Positions 25,430 to 36,429 of a DNA stretch of 64,000 bases are shown one piece after another. The translations under genes and the position numbers were made by a program. This DNA is from Apostichopus japonicus. Lineage: Eukaryota; Echinodermata; Holothuroidea; Aspidochirotida; Stichopodidae. Position 1 is the first letter of the stretch. Every line of letters begins with the position of its first letter. Location: NCBI RefSeq assembly GCF_037975245.1, contig NC_092582.1:17076577-17140576 (forward strand). Reading direction: 5' to 3'. The notes below the pieces were generated by a model that was given only the letters and a program-made list of their open reading frames with translations, was not told the DNA's origin and made no database searches.

Positions 25430-25880
25430 ATTAGTTTTCCCCTAATTGTACTATGGTTTTACCTTAATTGTACCACAGTTTTACCCTAAATTTACCAGAG
25501 TTGTATCCCAATTGCACAATAGTTTCACTACTTGACTTAATTATAATCATTACACCACATTACCTTACATTTCACCCATTAGTGGATTGTATCTTAATTG
25601 GCCTAGTTGAAACATACAACAAAGCAACTCATACTGTATGACATGATGTCGTATGTATATTAGGCATAATTTTATATGCACCAGATTTGGTCAATATGCT
25701 GCAGTCAAAACAAGCATGACAACAAAATAAAGGTTAAACAGGTTTACAGCATATGGTATGTACAGTTTTTGTTAAGTAAAATAAGTATGTACCATACTTT
25801 TATTCTATAAGGCTACTGTGGCAAATTTACCATGTTTTACCCCAATTTAACCATAGTTTACCGCTGTAAGACTAGGGTAC
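25430..25880. repeat. Degenerate ~27-bp repeats, possible MITE
   Basis: TTTACC.TAATTGTACCA.AG-like units repeat four to five times at 25435-25530. Related TTTACCCCAATTTAACCATA units occur at 25825-25865, about 300 bases away. The two ends may be those of one AT-rich non-autonomous element. Its outer ends are not resolved. Confidence 0.5.
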
Positions 25881-25899
25881 TTTTTTTTGCTGGGAGCAT

Positions 25900-27480
25900 A
25901 TATAAATTGTTTCTTAATCAAATATAGGATGATATATTATTGTATTCATGTGCTTTTTAACTGTTCGACCACATTTTCCTGCCTGGACGCTACTGCTTTA
26001 CCTCAAGTCTCTATAGTCTAAAAAGTTTCATGTAATATGAACGAGGAATAAAGAGACCCCAAAAAATATGTTGTCATTCTTAAAAAAGAAGTTATCTGAC
26101 CAAAAGTCCCACAAACCTGACCACATCTTGGTGTCAGAGTGGCAACCACTGTCTTTTCAGTGGGTGAACTAGAGCTTTGTGTGGCCATTTTTAAGCCAAA
26201 ATGCCCACTCAGGTGTCATATTAAATTGCCTGTTGTATAATCTGCATGTTTCCACAAAACTAGTTATGCTTGAAAATATACCCAGTACAAAGGCCCGTCT
26301 CGATACCATCAAGGCTCCATAGGCTGATTACTATAGCAACCCCATATACAATTTCAGGAGGGTGAATTTGAAGGGGCGCTGGCAGGGATTGTACTCTTTG
26401 CAGTGGAAGGGCTTGTACTTGGTAGAGCACCAGGATGGGTCCTTCTTCATGAGAGTCTCTAAATAAAAGTACTGCTGGTGATAAATACAAACCAGTGTTG
26501 AGTGTCTGATTGTACAGCTACAGTAGTACTGGGTACTAGAAGTAGCGATTGTTACGATATGGCATTGCTTGCATTTGTTGGCAGTGAGTATTTTATGATC
26601 TGCAGGCGTCCTTATGCCCCCTACCCACACAGAAAAGTCATTTCACTGCCATGAGTAGTTCCTCCTGTCATTCGATGTAACCAACTCAGTTCCATTAGTT
26701 TTATCACGCTTAGTTACCTATATTCGTGTGCGTATATATTTGTTGTGAAATTGACTTCTTTACATGATGATTTGAAGAGAAATAGATACTTAATCGTGGT
26801 AAAGGTTTTTTTTTAGCGAATATACTATAGTTTTCAAACTTGGAAATGATGATATCATGCCCCCCCCCCAAAAAAAAAAAAAAAATTCTAAACAGTTCGA
26901 AAGTGGTTAATTTACGTTCGAAAAATACGGCCGAAATTCCCTTTCCATTCCTTTTTTGTGTCTTTTGTCAATCACGATTGGATTAAACACCCTTTCTTCG
27001 TCAAATTCAACTATTACCAGACCTATACATTGATTAATGACTGAGAAATTGTCCTTCGAAAATGGTAAGTTTTACCTAATTAAATATTAATGAGGAGTGA
27101 CGTCAAGAAATCCCGTGCGTATTCTACAAGAAAAGAAAGCACTTTTCGCACAGCCGGGGACTGACTGTAATATTCAGGGTGTAGGAACTAGAGGGGGTGG
27201 GGCGGGGCATCTGCCCCAATTTTTCTAAAAATATAAAAAGTGCCCCTTTCTAGAACGAAAAGTGCCCCTGCTGCACCTTTGGAATATAAATTAACTATTT
27301 TCATGATTACAACTTCGTCAACCCCCCCCCTCCCTTAATCTCCCAGGCCATATATGATGACCCCGCCTGCTTATCAGGATGAAATAACTGGTCCCCAATT
27401 AACCTCCTTCGTACATACCTGTTATATGATATTTCGGCGGGTGATTGCGATGGGGGTCATCAGCCAAGGCTTCAGTGGGT
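25900..27480. other. No recognisable gene
   Basis: Only a C9-A14 homopolymer junction at 26862 and scattered low-complexity runs. The open frames at 26260-26630 (minus) show no domain. Confidence 0.5.
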
Positions 27481-27499
27481 ATTCTGTCTTCTTTTCCCT

Positions 27500-28134
27500 T
27501 CCTTAGCAAACTACTCTAGTTCCACCTTGTTGAAAACATTTCCGCATTTTCGACCTGCATTTAATGAAAAAAAACTCAACCCACCTCACCACATCTTTCC
27601 TGGCGCATATTGGCTGAAATGCGCCGGCCAAAATACTTCTTTTCCCTTCCTTAGCAAACTCCTCTAGTTCCGCCTTGTTAAAAACATTTCCGCGTTTTCG
27701 ACCTGCATTTAGTTTTAAAAAAAGAGGCCTACAACCCCTCACCTTCCTAGCGTATATTGACTGAAATGCGCCGAAAACTCTTGTCCCTCCCTGGACAAAG
27801 TCCTCTAGTTTCGCCATTGTAAAAAACAGTTCCGCGTTTTCGACCGGCATTTAGTGATAAAAAAAGCCCAAGCCCTTCCCCACCCCTCGTGGCGCATATT
27901 GGTTGACTTGCGCTCAAAAAACTTCTTCACCCTCCCTTGACAAAATAATGTTCTCATCCATTGTAAACTTTCAGATTTCCGCGTTTTCGACCAACATTTA
28001 CGGTGAAATAGCTTTGAACCCGCAACACTTCCTGGCGCATATAGGCTGAAATCCGCCCAAAAAACTTCGTCACCATCCCTTGACAAATTCCTCTCGTTTT
28101 CCGCGGTTTCCACGTTTTCGACCTTGCTATATAG
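27500..28134. repeat. Tandem repeat, five units of 131-148 bp
   Basis: A unit with CCTTGACAAA.TCCTCTAG, TTCCGCGTTTTCGACC and GGCGCATATTGGCTGAA blocks repeats about five times. CGACC landmarks are at 27551, 27699, 27841, 27988 and 28119. On the minus strand the units are partly open (FAKEGK, FGAFQPICARK), but reading frames change between units. The last unit ends in one half of a palindrome whose other half lies beyond the retrotransposon at 34572. Confidence 0.9.
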
Positions 28135-28866
28135 TGTCACGGATTCTTTTCAAGAGAGCAGTCGACAACGGTGTAAAGACGGACAGAGAGAGTATATGAG
28201 TTTCAAAAGGTTCAATATAATTACTAACAACAACAATAAAATTAATCACGGTTACATAGAACAATAAAAAGTCATCATTTTCTATATATATCCTTTTAAC
28301 GTTTTAACTTCTATACTTCATATGGCATCCTTTCCTTCTTATGGTTCTAGTGTTGTTTCGTTGAGGGTTCTGACAACGTGTATAATACAAATGAATGTTC
28401 TTTCTTTCTATACGAGCGTCGGCCTTTTCCTTTTCTTAGTTTCACGTTCTCTTTCTTTTCCTCGTTCAAGCTTTAATTTAGCCTCTTCCCTGCCTCTTTT
28501 GCCATCTATAAAAGTACCAAAAACACCGAACTTAATTCGTAAAGTAATGAGTCCATGTTATCTCAATGAAGGTGGAAATTGGTTTCTTTTGAACTAAAAT
28601 TCTGAGCTAACATGTTGTAATTAAACAAGAGCAACTTACGGTTTTGCTTTCGGTTCAAGACCGAGATAGAAAAGAGAGAGCACGTGGCTTTACTGTTCTA
28701 TTTATACCCAATGCCGACGGAATTCCGATACTCGTTAACAAAAAGCTGATTACGTAATGCTTAAGGATGCACAAAACCATGGCTAAATAATTAGCATCCA
28801 ATTAAATAAACATGTAAAGCAATCAATAAAATACTTGAGGGGGTTATCCCCGAACGGGTTGTGACA
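28135..28866 (-). repeat. 3' LTR (732 bp)
   Basis: Downstream LTR of the minus-strand element, starting TGTCACGGATTC on the plus strand and ending GGGTTGTGACA. It contains an antisense 91-codon open frame at 28322-28597, shared with the other LTR. Confidence 0.97.
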
Positions 28867-28886
28867 TTTCACTCCCCTCCTCTTGA
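28867..28886 (-). other. Polypurine tract for plus-strand priming
   Basis: On the minus strand AAGAGGAGGGGAGTGAAA lies directly next to the 3' LTR, the expected position for the polypurine primer of second-strand DNA synthesis. Confidence 0.8.
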
Positions 28887-29089
28887 AGAAAATGTTTCAT
28901 TTTCTTAATACTTTTAAACATTTACAACACAACCTTTTCTTAACATTCTTAAACATTTGTAACTTTTTATGTCTTTATATTCTTAGAATTTGTAACTCAA
29001 TTATTTCCTTATAGTAAACAATACTATTACGATACACTGTTCAACACTTTAATTACTTTACACTCCTTTAAGTTCATACAATGATTCAG

Positions 29090-32000
29090 TTACGAGATCA
29101 AACGACTTAGACAATCTGCACCAACATTTGATGAACCCTTAATTGCTTCAATTCTCAATTTATAGGGTTGAATACTTAGAGACCATCTCATAATACGTGG
29201 ATTTGCTAATCTAGCCTTTTGAAGAAATGCTAGAGGCTTATGGTCTGTTTGTACGGTAAATTCCCTACCGTAGAGGTACCGTTGGAATTTGTTAATCCCC
29301 CAAACTAAAGCAAGGCATTCCTTCTCCATGACAGAATAAGCCTTCTCTCTTTGTAACAGTTTCCTACTTGCGTAAGCCACAGGAAATAACTCGTTATCAT
29401 GCTCTTGTAAGAGTATGGCTCCTAATCCTAAATCTGATGCATCTGTTCTAAGAATAAATTGTTTTGAAAGATCAGGCAGGTGCAAAATCGGAGAGCTGGA
29501 GAGCTTATTTCTCAAAGACGTAAAAGCTAATTCTTGACTGTCTCCCCAAACTAATTTGTTAGGTTCCTTATTTTTAGTTTTGTCAGTGAGAGGGGATGCT
29601 ATCGCAGCATAATTAGGTATGAAACCCCTATAATATCCAGTCAGACCCAAGAAAGATCGGAGTTGTTTCTTGGTCTGTGGTCTTGGTGCAGCCTTAATCT
29701 TTTCAACTTTATCCAATTGGGGTTCTAATTTTCCTTTTCCTACAACATGACCTAAAAATTCTATCCTTTGCTTTGCAATGCAGCATTTGCTAGGCTTTGC
29801 TGTCAAATTTGCTTCTCTGAGTCTCTTAAATACTGCACTAAGTACGTTTAAGTGTTGTTCCCAAGTTGGAGTATAGACAAGAATATCATCCAAATAGCAG
29901 TCTACATGACGTAATCCTTTGAGCAAAATTCTCATCATACGGTTAAAGGTTGCCGGGGCGTTAACAAGCCCGAAGGGCATAACATTAAATTGGAATAACC
30001 CGGAAGGCGTGGCAAACGCTGTTAAATGTTTACAGTTTTCTTCGACTGCAACTTGCCAGTATCCCTTACTAAGATCTAGCTTCGAAAAGAAGTGATCTTG
30101 CGCAAGATGGGTTAGTATTGCATCCATACTTGGCATAGGTTCAGCATCAAATACTGTTAGTTTATTTAGTTGTCGATAATCTATGCAGAAACGGTTACCC
30201 CCGTCTTTTTTCTTAACAATAACTATCGGTGCACTGTATGGTGAATCGGATCGTTCAATTATTTTCATTTGTAACATCTTATCAATCTCTTCCTGAACAA
30301 CTTCCTTCATAGCATGTGGAATAGGGTACTGTTTTACTCTTAAAGGTTCATCAGAAGTAAGTTTAATACTATGTGCTACAAGTTGGGTGTGACCTGGACG
30401 GTCAGTTAACACATCCTTGAAATTATACAAAATTCTCTTAACTTTCTCAGTTTGCGCCCATGTTAAGTTTTGATTGACCTCTACATTCTGATACGTTTCC
30501 TCTACCTCGGTTGGTGTCAATTCTAGGTGACCTACATCTTTACTCTCCATATTTTGGTTAATATGACCTTCCTGAGTTTCAGGATCTAATTGTGCATCGT
30601 GTTCTACAATTACAGCACTGCACACCACATCTACCAAACCACCATCATCAATTCCCTTACACTCTGTGGTCATACTTTTGTCCTCTGCTTCTCGATTAAT
30701 ATACCGTTTTAACAGATTTGCATGAAACATTTTGATTTTACCATTAACATCGATACTATAGTCTAATGAACCAGACTTTTGAACTACTTTGTAGGGCCCT
30801 CGCCACTGTGACACTAATTTGTTGGTATCACTTGGGAGTAGGAGAAGCACCGAGTCCCCGACATTAAATGATCTATGTTTTGTCTTCTTGTCATAGTTAC
30901 GTTTATACCTGTTCGACGCTTTTGCTAACTCCTGACTAGCCATTTTACATGTTTGCTGAAGGCGTTCTTTCAACTCAACAACATACTCATACGTTCCTCG
31001 AACAGTGGGATCGTCTACCTCGTCAGCCCATAATTCTCTGAGTATTGTCATTGGTCCCCGAATTTTACGACCGTACAATAGTTCGAATGGGGCAAAGCCC
31101 GTACTTTCTTGAGGGGTTTCTCTATATGCGAATAGGAGGGGGTCTATGTATCTGTCCCAGTCACGTGGGCGTTCGGTACACATTCTCCTTAACATGAGTT
31201 TTAGGGTCCCATTAAACCGTTCTACCAACCCATTGCAGGCAGGATGGTAGGGGGTAGTCGTAAGTTGACGCACAGATAAAAGTCGACCGACTTCCCTCAT
31301 CAAGTCGGACGTGAACTGGGTGCCCTGATCAGTTAAAACTTCTCTCGGAACACCTACCCTAGAGAACACAGTTATTAGAGCTTCGGCAACTCTTGTTGTC
31401 TCGATACTGGGAAGGGCTACTGTCTCAGGATAACGTGTAGCATAGTCTACAATTGTAAGTATGTATCGGTTATTTCGATCAGTTTTGGGCTGGATTGGTC
31501 CGACTATATCTATAGCGACTCTCTGAAAGGGGGTCTCGATTAAAGGCATGGTACCCAGGGGTAATTTACCGACCCGACCCTTAGGTACAGTTCGTTGACA
31601 TACGTCACAACTTCTGCAAAATCTAGTTATATCTGCTTGGCAACCTGGCCAATAAAAATCAGATAATATCTTATGTTTAGTCTTTCTAGCACCCTGATGT
31701 CCTCCGAGTATCGACTCATGGGCCATCTTCATGACAAAATGCCTGTATGCTTTGGGAACTACAAGTTGTAAAGTAGTATCCTCAACTTCGCCACTAATCA
31801 CTTTAAAGTTGCGATACAAAAATCCATTTCGCCACACATAACTATGAGTACGCCCAAACCTATTGAGAGGTGCCTCCTCATGAGAATCCGCTAATCTTCT
31901 ACATTTCGACAAAGTTACGTCACCCATTTGAGCTTTCTTAAAATCCCCCGTTTTAACTTTTGGTAATGCCTTTGGAACATTAAGTTTTGGTAACGGTTTT

Positions 32001-33616
32001 CCAATGGCAGCTCTCTGAGCCCTAGTTTGAACTGCTCCAACTTTTTCTCTAGATTTCCCATCCGTTGTTTTTGACCAATTAGGGTCTGGATCACCAGGTC
32101 CCCTAACACCGTCTATATTTCCTAGGAGAATATCATACAATGGATTACGGAAACAAGAAGCTTCTACAATTCCCGAAAAAAATGGTGTATCAATCCGTAG
32201 TCTTGCTACGGGGATTGTTCTTATAGTACCGTCTGCTAATGCCCATGGTTTCAGCTGCCCAGTAAATTGTTCGGGTAAAACCAATTCTCGACGTATAATC
32301 ACACCATCACAACCACTATCCCTAAGCACACTAACTACTCTTCCATTTACACGACCTTGTTCTACAGGAGCTTTCCGACAAAACTTTACATCACAAGCTG
32401 CACTCATCAATGGCAACGTATTTCCACACTTGAGGGTTACTTTTCCTTCATTTACGCAACAACTACCTAACTGACTATTTGGTGTAGACACCATCACACA
32501 TGCAACTGTACCAATATGATCAGCAGGTTCATATTCGAGTTCATGATTTGCCCATGTTCTTTCATGCGACACATGAGGAACATCTTTCTCAGTTACTGCG
32601 GCTGCTCTACTCTGTGGAGTGGTTCGAAACCAACATTCAGTTGCGGTGTGACCCAATTTGTGGCATATGTCACACTGACGTTGCCTGCTAGGTCGCCTTG
32701 CGAAAGGAGGTTGGGCCCAGGCTTCAGGACCTACAACTCTACGTCTGTCAGGACGTTGATTAAAACTATTACCTTGCGACGGTTTATTTTGCTGGGAATG
32801 GGAGGGGTGCCCTTGAGAGGGTCTTCTTTTAGCTGCAGAATAGTTTTGAAATTCTCCCCCGTGTGCATCTAAGTATTGTTCCGCCATTTTAGTCAAACCC
32901 GTTATTGATTTTGGAGCTCTTTCGCGGATGAATAGCGAAAGCTCTTTGGAACATGCGTTAAGGAATTGTTCTCGTAACAGCAAATCGACCAATTTGGTAT
33001 ATTCTTTTGCCACTTTAGCCATTTCGACCCAACGCGTTAAGAGGTTTTCAAGTCGTACTGCAAACTGGACGGGACCCTCCCCAGTTTCTGGTCTAGCCCA
33101 TCTGAATTTTTGACGGAAACCATGTTCCGTTAGTTGATATTTCCTCAAGAGGGCATCTTTCAATTCGTCGTAATCAGTAGCCTTTGCTACGGGCAAGCGA
33201 GAATAAACTTCCAATGCCTTTCCCTGTAGTAATGCACCAAGATTTATAGCCCACTCGCTACTACGAACCCAATTTTGTGCAGTGGCAAAACGCTCAAATC
33301 GTTCAATGTACGCATCTAAATCATCAGTGTTATCATTGAACGGTGGAAGCTTGGGTGCAGGAGCCCTATTCAATAAATTTGGCCTATTGTCAAACTGTCT
33401 GTTACTCTTTGAATCTTCTAAATTTGTCTTAAGTTCAAGAATTTCCTTTTCTTGTCTTTTCATTTCTAGTTCATGAGCCCTCAAATCACGCGCATTTGCA
33501 TCAGCGTCTTTCCTAGCCCTATCAGCTCTTTCTCCCTCTTCCTTTACAAACTTATGTAAATCAGCTCCACTAAGCCCAAACGACGCGCCTAAGTCCGCCA
33601 GTATTTGAGTATCCAT
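29090..33616 (-). CDS. gag-pol: Gag-Pol polyprotein, Gmr1-like, intact
   Basis: Single ORF of about 1,508 residues from the first ATG (33616). An upstream in-frame GTG extends the open frame to 33658. Domains in order: coiled coil (~21-71); capsid with a SCAN-like C-terminal half (~165-252: FRQKFRWARPETGEGPVQFA, LLLREQFL, ELSLFIRERAPKS, MAEQYLDA); zinc knuckle CX2CX4HX4C (315-328); protease DSG (433-435); integrase HHCC (H633, H640, C670, C673); integrase core D703, D763, E799 with 35 residues between the last two; GPY module (~940); reverse transcriptase with YLDD (1241-1244); RNase H (D1392, E1433, D1458). All catalytic residues are present and Gag is in frame with Pol. The protein would package and reverse-transcribe the element RNA and integrate the copy. 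Confidence 0.95.
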   Translation of the reverse strand: MDTQILADLGASFGLSGADLHKFVKEEGERADRARKDADANARDLRAHELEMKRQEKEILELKTNLEDSKSNRQFDNRPNLLNRAPAPKLPPFNDNTDDLDAYIERFERFATAQNWVRSSEWAINLGALLQGKALEVYSRLPVAKATDYDELKDALLRKYQLTEHGFRQKFRWARPETGEGPVQFAVRLENLLTRWVEMAKVAKEYTKLVDLLLREQFLNACSKELSLFIRERAPKSITGLTKMAEQYLDAHGGEFQNYSAAKRRPSQGHPSHSQQNKPSQGNSFNQRPDRRRVVGPEAWAQPPFARRPSRQRQCDICHKLGHTATECWFRTTPQSRAAAVTEKDVPHVSHERTWANHELEYEPADHIGTVACVMVSTPNSQLGSCCVNEGKVTLKCGNTLPLMSAACDVKFCRKAPVEQGRVNGRVVSVLRDSGCDGVIIRRELVLPEQFTGQLKPWALADGTIRTIPVARLRIDTPFFSGIVEASCFRNPLYDILLGNIDGVRGPGDPDPNWSKTTDGKSREKVGAVQTRAQRAAIGKPLPKLNVPKALPKVKTGDFKKAQMGDVTLSKCRRLADSHEEAPLNRFGRTHSYVWRNGFLYRNFKVISGEVEDTTLQLVVPKAYRHFVMKMAHESILGGHQGARKTKHKILSDFYWPGCQADITRFCRSCDVCQRTVPKGRVGKLPLGTMPLIETPFQRVAIDIVGPIQPKTDRNNRYILTIVDYATRYPETVALPSIETTRVAEALITVFSRVGVPREVLTDQGTQFTSDLMREVGRLLSVRQLTTTPYHPACNGLVERFNGTLKLMLRRMCTERPRDWDRYIDPLLFAYRETPQESTGFAPFELLYGRKIRGPMTILRELWADEVDDPTVRGTYEYVVELKERLQQTCKMASQELAKASNRYKRNYDKKTKHRSFNVGDSVLLLLPSDTNKLVSQWRGPYKVVQKSGSLDYSIDVNGKIKMFHANLLKRYINREAEDKSMTTECKGIDDGGLVDVVCSAVIVEHDAQLDPETQEGHINQNMESKDVGHLELTPTEVEETYQNVEVNQNLTWAQTEKVKRILYNFKDVLTDRPGHTQLVAHSIKLTSDEPLRVKQYPIPHAMKEVVQEEIDKMLQMKIIERSDSPYSAPIVIVKKKDGGNRFCIDYRQLNKLTVFDAEPMPSMDAILTHLAQDHFFSKLDLSKGYWQVAVEENCKHLTAFATPSGLFQFNVMPFGLVNAPATFNRMMRILLKGLRHVDCYLDDILVYTPTWEQHLNVLSAVFKRLREANLTAKPSKCCIAKQRIEFLGHVVGKGKLEPQLDKVEKIKAAPRPQTKKQLRSFLGLTGYYRGFIPNYAAIASPLTDKTKNKEPNKLVWGDSQELAFTSLRNKLSSSPILHLPDLSKQFILRTDASDLGLGAILLQEHDNELFPVAYASRKLLQREKAYSVMEKECLALVWGINKFQRYLYGREFTVQTDHKPLAFLQKARLANPRIMRWSLSIQPYKLRIEAIKGSSNVGADCLSRLIS

Positions 33617-33817
33617 TACAGTAACTACAAGTTTACAAGCTCGGTCAGGTAGAAACACAGTTGGCCTTCAATAGGTACTGATTACTGATTAGGTACTGAT
33701 CTTAAATACTACAACATATAATATATTACGAAACACATATAATCTCTCTTCTCTAAACCCGATGTCAGTTGTCTGCTCCCACCTTTAAAAAGCTTTCATA
33801 AATTTCGTTTTAATAAA

Positions 33818-33835
33818 TTCCCGGACAGGCCCCCA
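33818..33835 (-). other. Candidate tRNA primer-binding site
   Basis: Four bases from the 5' LTR the minus strand reads TGGGGGCCTGTCCGGGAA. It begins with TGG, the complement of a tRNA CCA end. I could not match the rest to a tRNA acceptor, so the primer is unassigned. Confidence 0.5.
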
Positions 33836-33839
33836 TAAA

Positions 33840-34571
33840 TGTCACGGATTCTTTTCAAGAGAGCAGTCGACAACGGTGTAAAGACGGACAGAGAGAGTAT
33901 ATGAGTTTCAAAAGGTTCAATATAATTACTAACAACAACAATAAAATTAATCACGGTTACATAGAACAATAAAAAGTCATCATTTTCTATATATATCCTT
34001 TTAACGTTTTAACTTCTATACTTCATATGGCATCCTTTCCTTCTTATGGTTCTAGTGTTGTTTCGTTGAGGGTTCTGTCAACGTGTATAATACAAATGAA
34101 TGTTCTTTCTTTCTATACGAGCGTCGGCCTTTTCCTTTTCTTAGTTTCACGTTCTCTTTCTTTTCCTCGTTCAAGCTTTAATTTAGCCTCTTCCCTGCCT
34201 CTTTTGCCATCTATAAAAGTACCAAAAACACCGAACTTAATTCGTAAAGTAATGAGTCCATGTTATCTCAATGAAGGTGGAAATTGGTTTCTTTTGAACT
34301 AAAATTCTGAGCTAACATGTTGTAATTAAACAAGAGCAACTTACGGTTTTGCTTTCGGTTCAAGACCGAGATAGAAAAGAGAGAGCACGTGGCTTTACTG
34401 TTCTATTTATACCCAATGCCGACGGAATTCCGATACTCGTTAACAAAAAGCTGATTACGTAATGCTTAAGGATGCACAAAACCATGGCTAAATAATTAGC
34501 ATCCAATTAAATAAACATGTAAAGCAATCAATAAAATACTTGAGGGGGTTATCCCCGAACGGGTTGTGACA
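33840..34571 (-). repeat. 5' LTR (732 bp)
   Basis: Upstream LTR of the minus-strand element, near-identical to 28135-28866. It should hold the promoter for the element. The leader 33617-33839 follows it. Confidence 0.97.
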
Positions 34572-34887
34572 TATAGCAAGGTCGATAACGCAGAAACCGC
34601 GGAAAACGTTGATATCGAACCCGGTATCTCGATTACCGAACTCGGTTTATCGATTTCCGCGTTTCCGCGTTATCTACATGGCCGCATGCAATGCGCTAGT
34701 GCGCGGTACCGGTCATGTTCGCCACTCAGGTATTGTAATAATACAAATATCGAGAACGATTGGACGTCATTTCAGTGGAATAGAAAGATTGACATCGACG
34801 CGATCCCGTGACAAAATTGAACAATATGACTGGCTTCTACGGTCAGTGTAAACACATATTGATCAGTGCAACGGATTCTTCATAATA

Positions 34888-34984
34888 TATTGAGTGAATT
34901 TTAGTCTAAACTCAGTCCAATACACTGAAAACAATTTCAATCGCACTTCAAACTGAAAAATTCAGTCTATCATTTTAAGAGAGT
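34888..34984. mobile_element. Terminal remnant of the GACTGAA-repeat element family
   Basis: Ends with TTCAGTCTATCATTTTAAGAGAGT, preceded by several ACTGAAA/TTTCAGT units. This equals the right end of the element at 38254-42973. No left terminus was found nearby, so it is a fragment. Confidence 0.7.
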
Positions 34985-34999
34985 ATGCCTACTTTTCTT

Positions 35000-36150
35000 T
35001 TACAAAGCTATGGATGTGTCGCTGTACATAACTATTGGGAAATTAAGAAGACGATGCGCTTTCCTTATACAAGCCTGTCAGTATTTCATTAAATTAATTA
35101 CACTTCTTAATTAAGTTTAAAAAGACTCAAAAACAATACGTCAACTAACCCACAAGTAAATTAAATTCGAAAAAGTGTTTTTACAATTTTCTTTCTTTAA
35201 AAATGTGTAAACGAAATGATTTACCCTTCTTACGTATAACGACAACCAGACAATAACAACTCTTGTCACATCACGCGTACCATTAAAGTGGTCTTAGCTC
35301 TCACTTAGTACATATCCATTTATAGAAATACAGCTTGGCTTGCCTCTGAAAGTGGTAATTATGTGTAAATTGTCAGATTCAAAAGCACCAGGGGTGCACT
35401 CTGTTCAACCATAACACTTGCGTGAGACGCTCTCATTCAAGTCATTGCCAATTATGCAAAGCCAATAATACGCATTCACACGGTGGTACTGACACGGTGA
35501 TTACCGTTCTCATGTTCTCATGCCTCCTTTAAGAAGTTATATATTGCTGCCCTTTAAATTAACTTTAAAACTAAATGGCATCTCTTTGGTGATTGTACTG
35601 ACATCAACACCTGCTATTTAATAGTTATTCATTGTCATAATTGAATCAAAGTATATATGTTATTCTTCTTCTTCTTTGGTTAAACTGAAGTAATGACAAT
35701 AACTTCCCCAATTATAACATAATTGTATTGAACGGTGATCTGGATCTTCCTAAATGTAGAGCGGGTCAAACGAAAGAGTGGTGAACTTTATTTGCCACAT
35801 ACTTAATACCTATATATAAACTTGGTTACGTTACACAAAGATAGCAGTTATTCCGTTCAATAGGAAACGGAAGGGTTCTAAGCTGTAAAAGTATCCAGTA
35901 ACAACCCCCCAGTGGCATAGATGAGTATCAACATATGGAGTTGAGTGCAATTGAGTAGGCGGAGAGAAACCCGACAGGAGTTTGGTGTCTTACCCAAGAG
36001 AAAACCCCATACATTCAACGATCTCCCAGATAAGGATATTGGCATATTCCCTGGCACTATTTTCCTCGAATTTCTATACTTTCTCTTTCATATTTCGACT
36101 TTATTCTCCATTATCTCTCTCTCGGTCGAAATTTTAGTTAGTCAACTATG
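35000..36150. other. No recognisable feature
   Basis: AT-rich, no exon-like or repeat structure seen. Confidence 0.5.
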
Positions 36151-36159
36151 TTTAACTTT

Positions 36160-36420
36160 GGTCTGAATGAAAGTGAATAAGAAAGACTTGGAAGAGAAAG
36201 TAATTAACCGGTGTAATGAAGTTGGTGTAGAAATTGAGAGAAATTACATTTGTTATTTGCCATCGTTTGCTAAAGTTCCTGAATAGGAACCCACGGTGGT
36301 TATTCACACTGATAGGAGCGTTTGAAGTAGTCAATTGAAAGTAAATATTGATGTTCGGAGAAAAGCCTCAAAGAAGGTTCTGAGGAAGGATGAGAGGAGT
36401 ATAACAAGTAATTGTAATCA
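36160..36420 (+). mobile_element. LINE-like fragment
   Basis: The block 36277-36395 (GTTCCTGAATAGGAACCC to GGATGAGAGGAG) is repeated with high identity at 45290-45410, inside the composite MITE. In one frame both encode a basic DVRRKASKKVLRK segment of the type found in LINE linkers. The upstream KVNKKDLEEKVINRCNE frame is open for ~40 codons. It is truncated and broken by stops. Confidence 0.55.
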
Positions 36421-36429
36421 TAACAAGTA

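Larger units (their letters stand above)
28135..34571 (-). mobile_element. Complete Gmr1-like Ty3/gypsy LTR retrotransposon
   Basis: 6,437 bp with two 732-bp LTRs that differ at one base by my reading (A/T near 28373 versus 34078). It has 6-bp inverted termini TGTCAC/GTGACA and a 5-bp target duplication TATAG (28130-28134 and 34572-34576). One uninterrupted ORF encodes Gag, protease, integrase, then RT and RNase H. Integrase before RT in an otherwise Ty3/gypsy-type protein defines the Gmr1 group. The near-identical LTRs and intact ORF point to a recent insertion. There is no envelope gene. Confidence 0.95.

Noticed and set aside
27503-28140. Repeat protein encoded by the 140-bp tandem array
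   Set aside because: Frames shift between units and no unit is flanked by splice or start signals. The open frames follow from the unit sequence.
32500-33476. Plus-strand ORFs inside the retrotransposon
   Set aside because: They are antisense shadows of the intact Gag-Pol frame.
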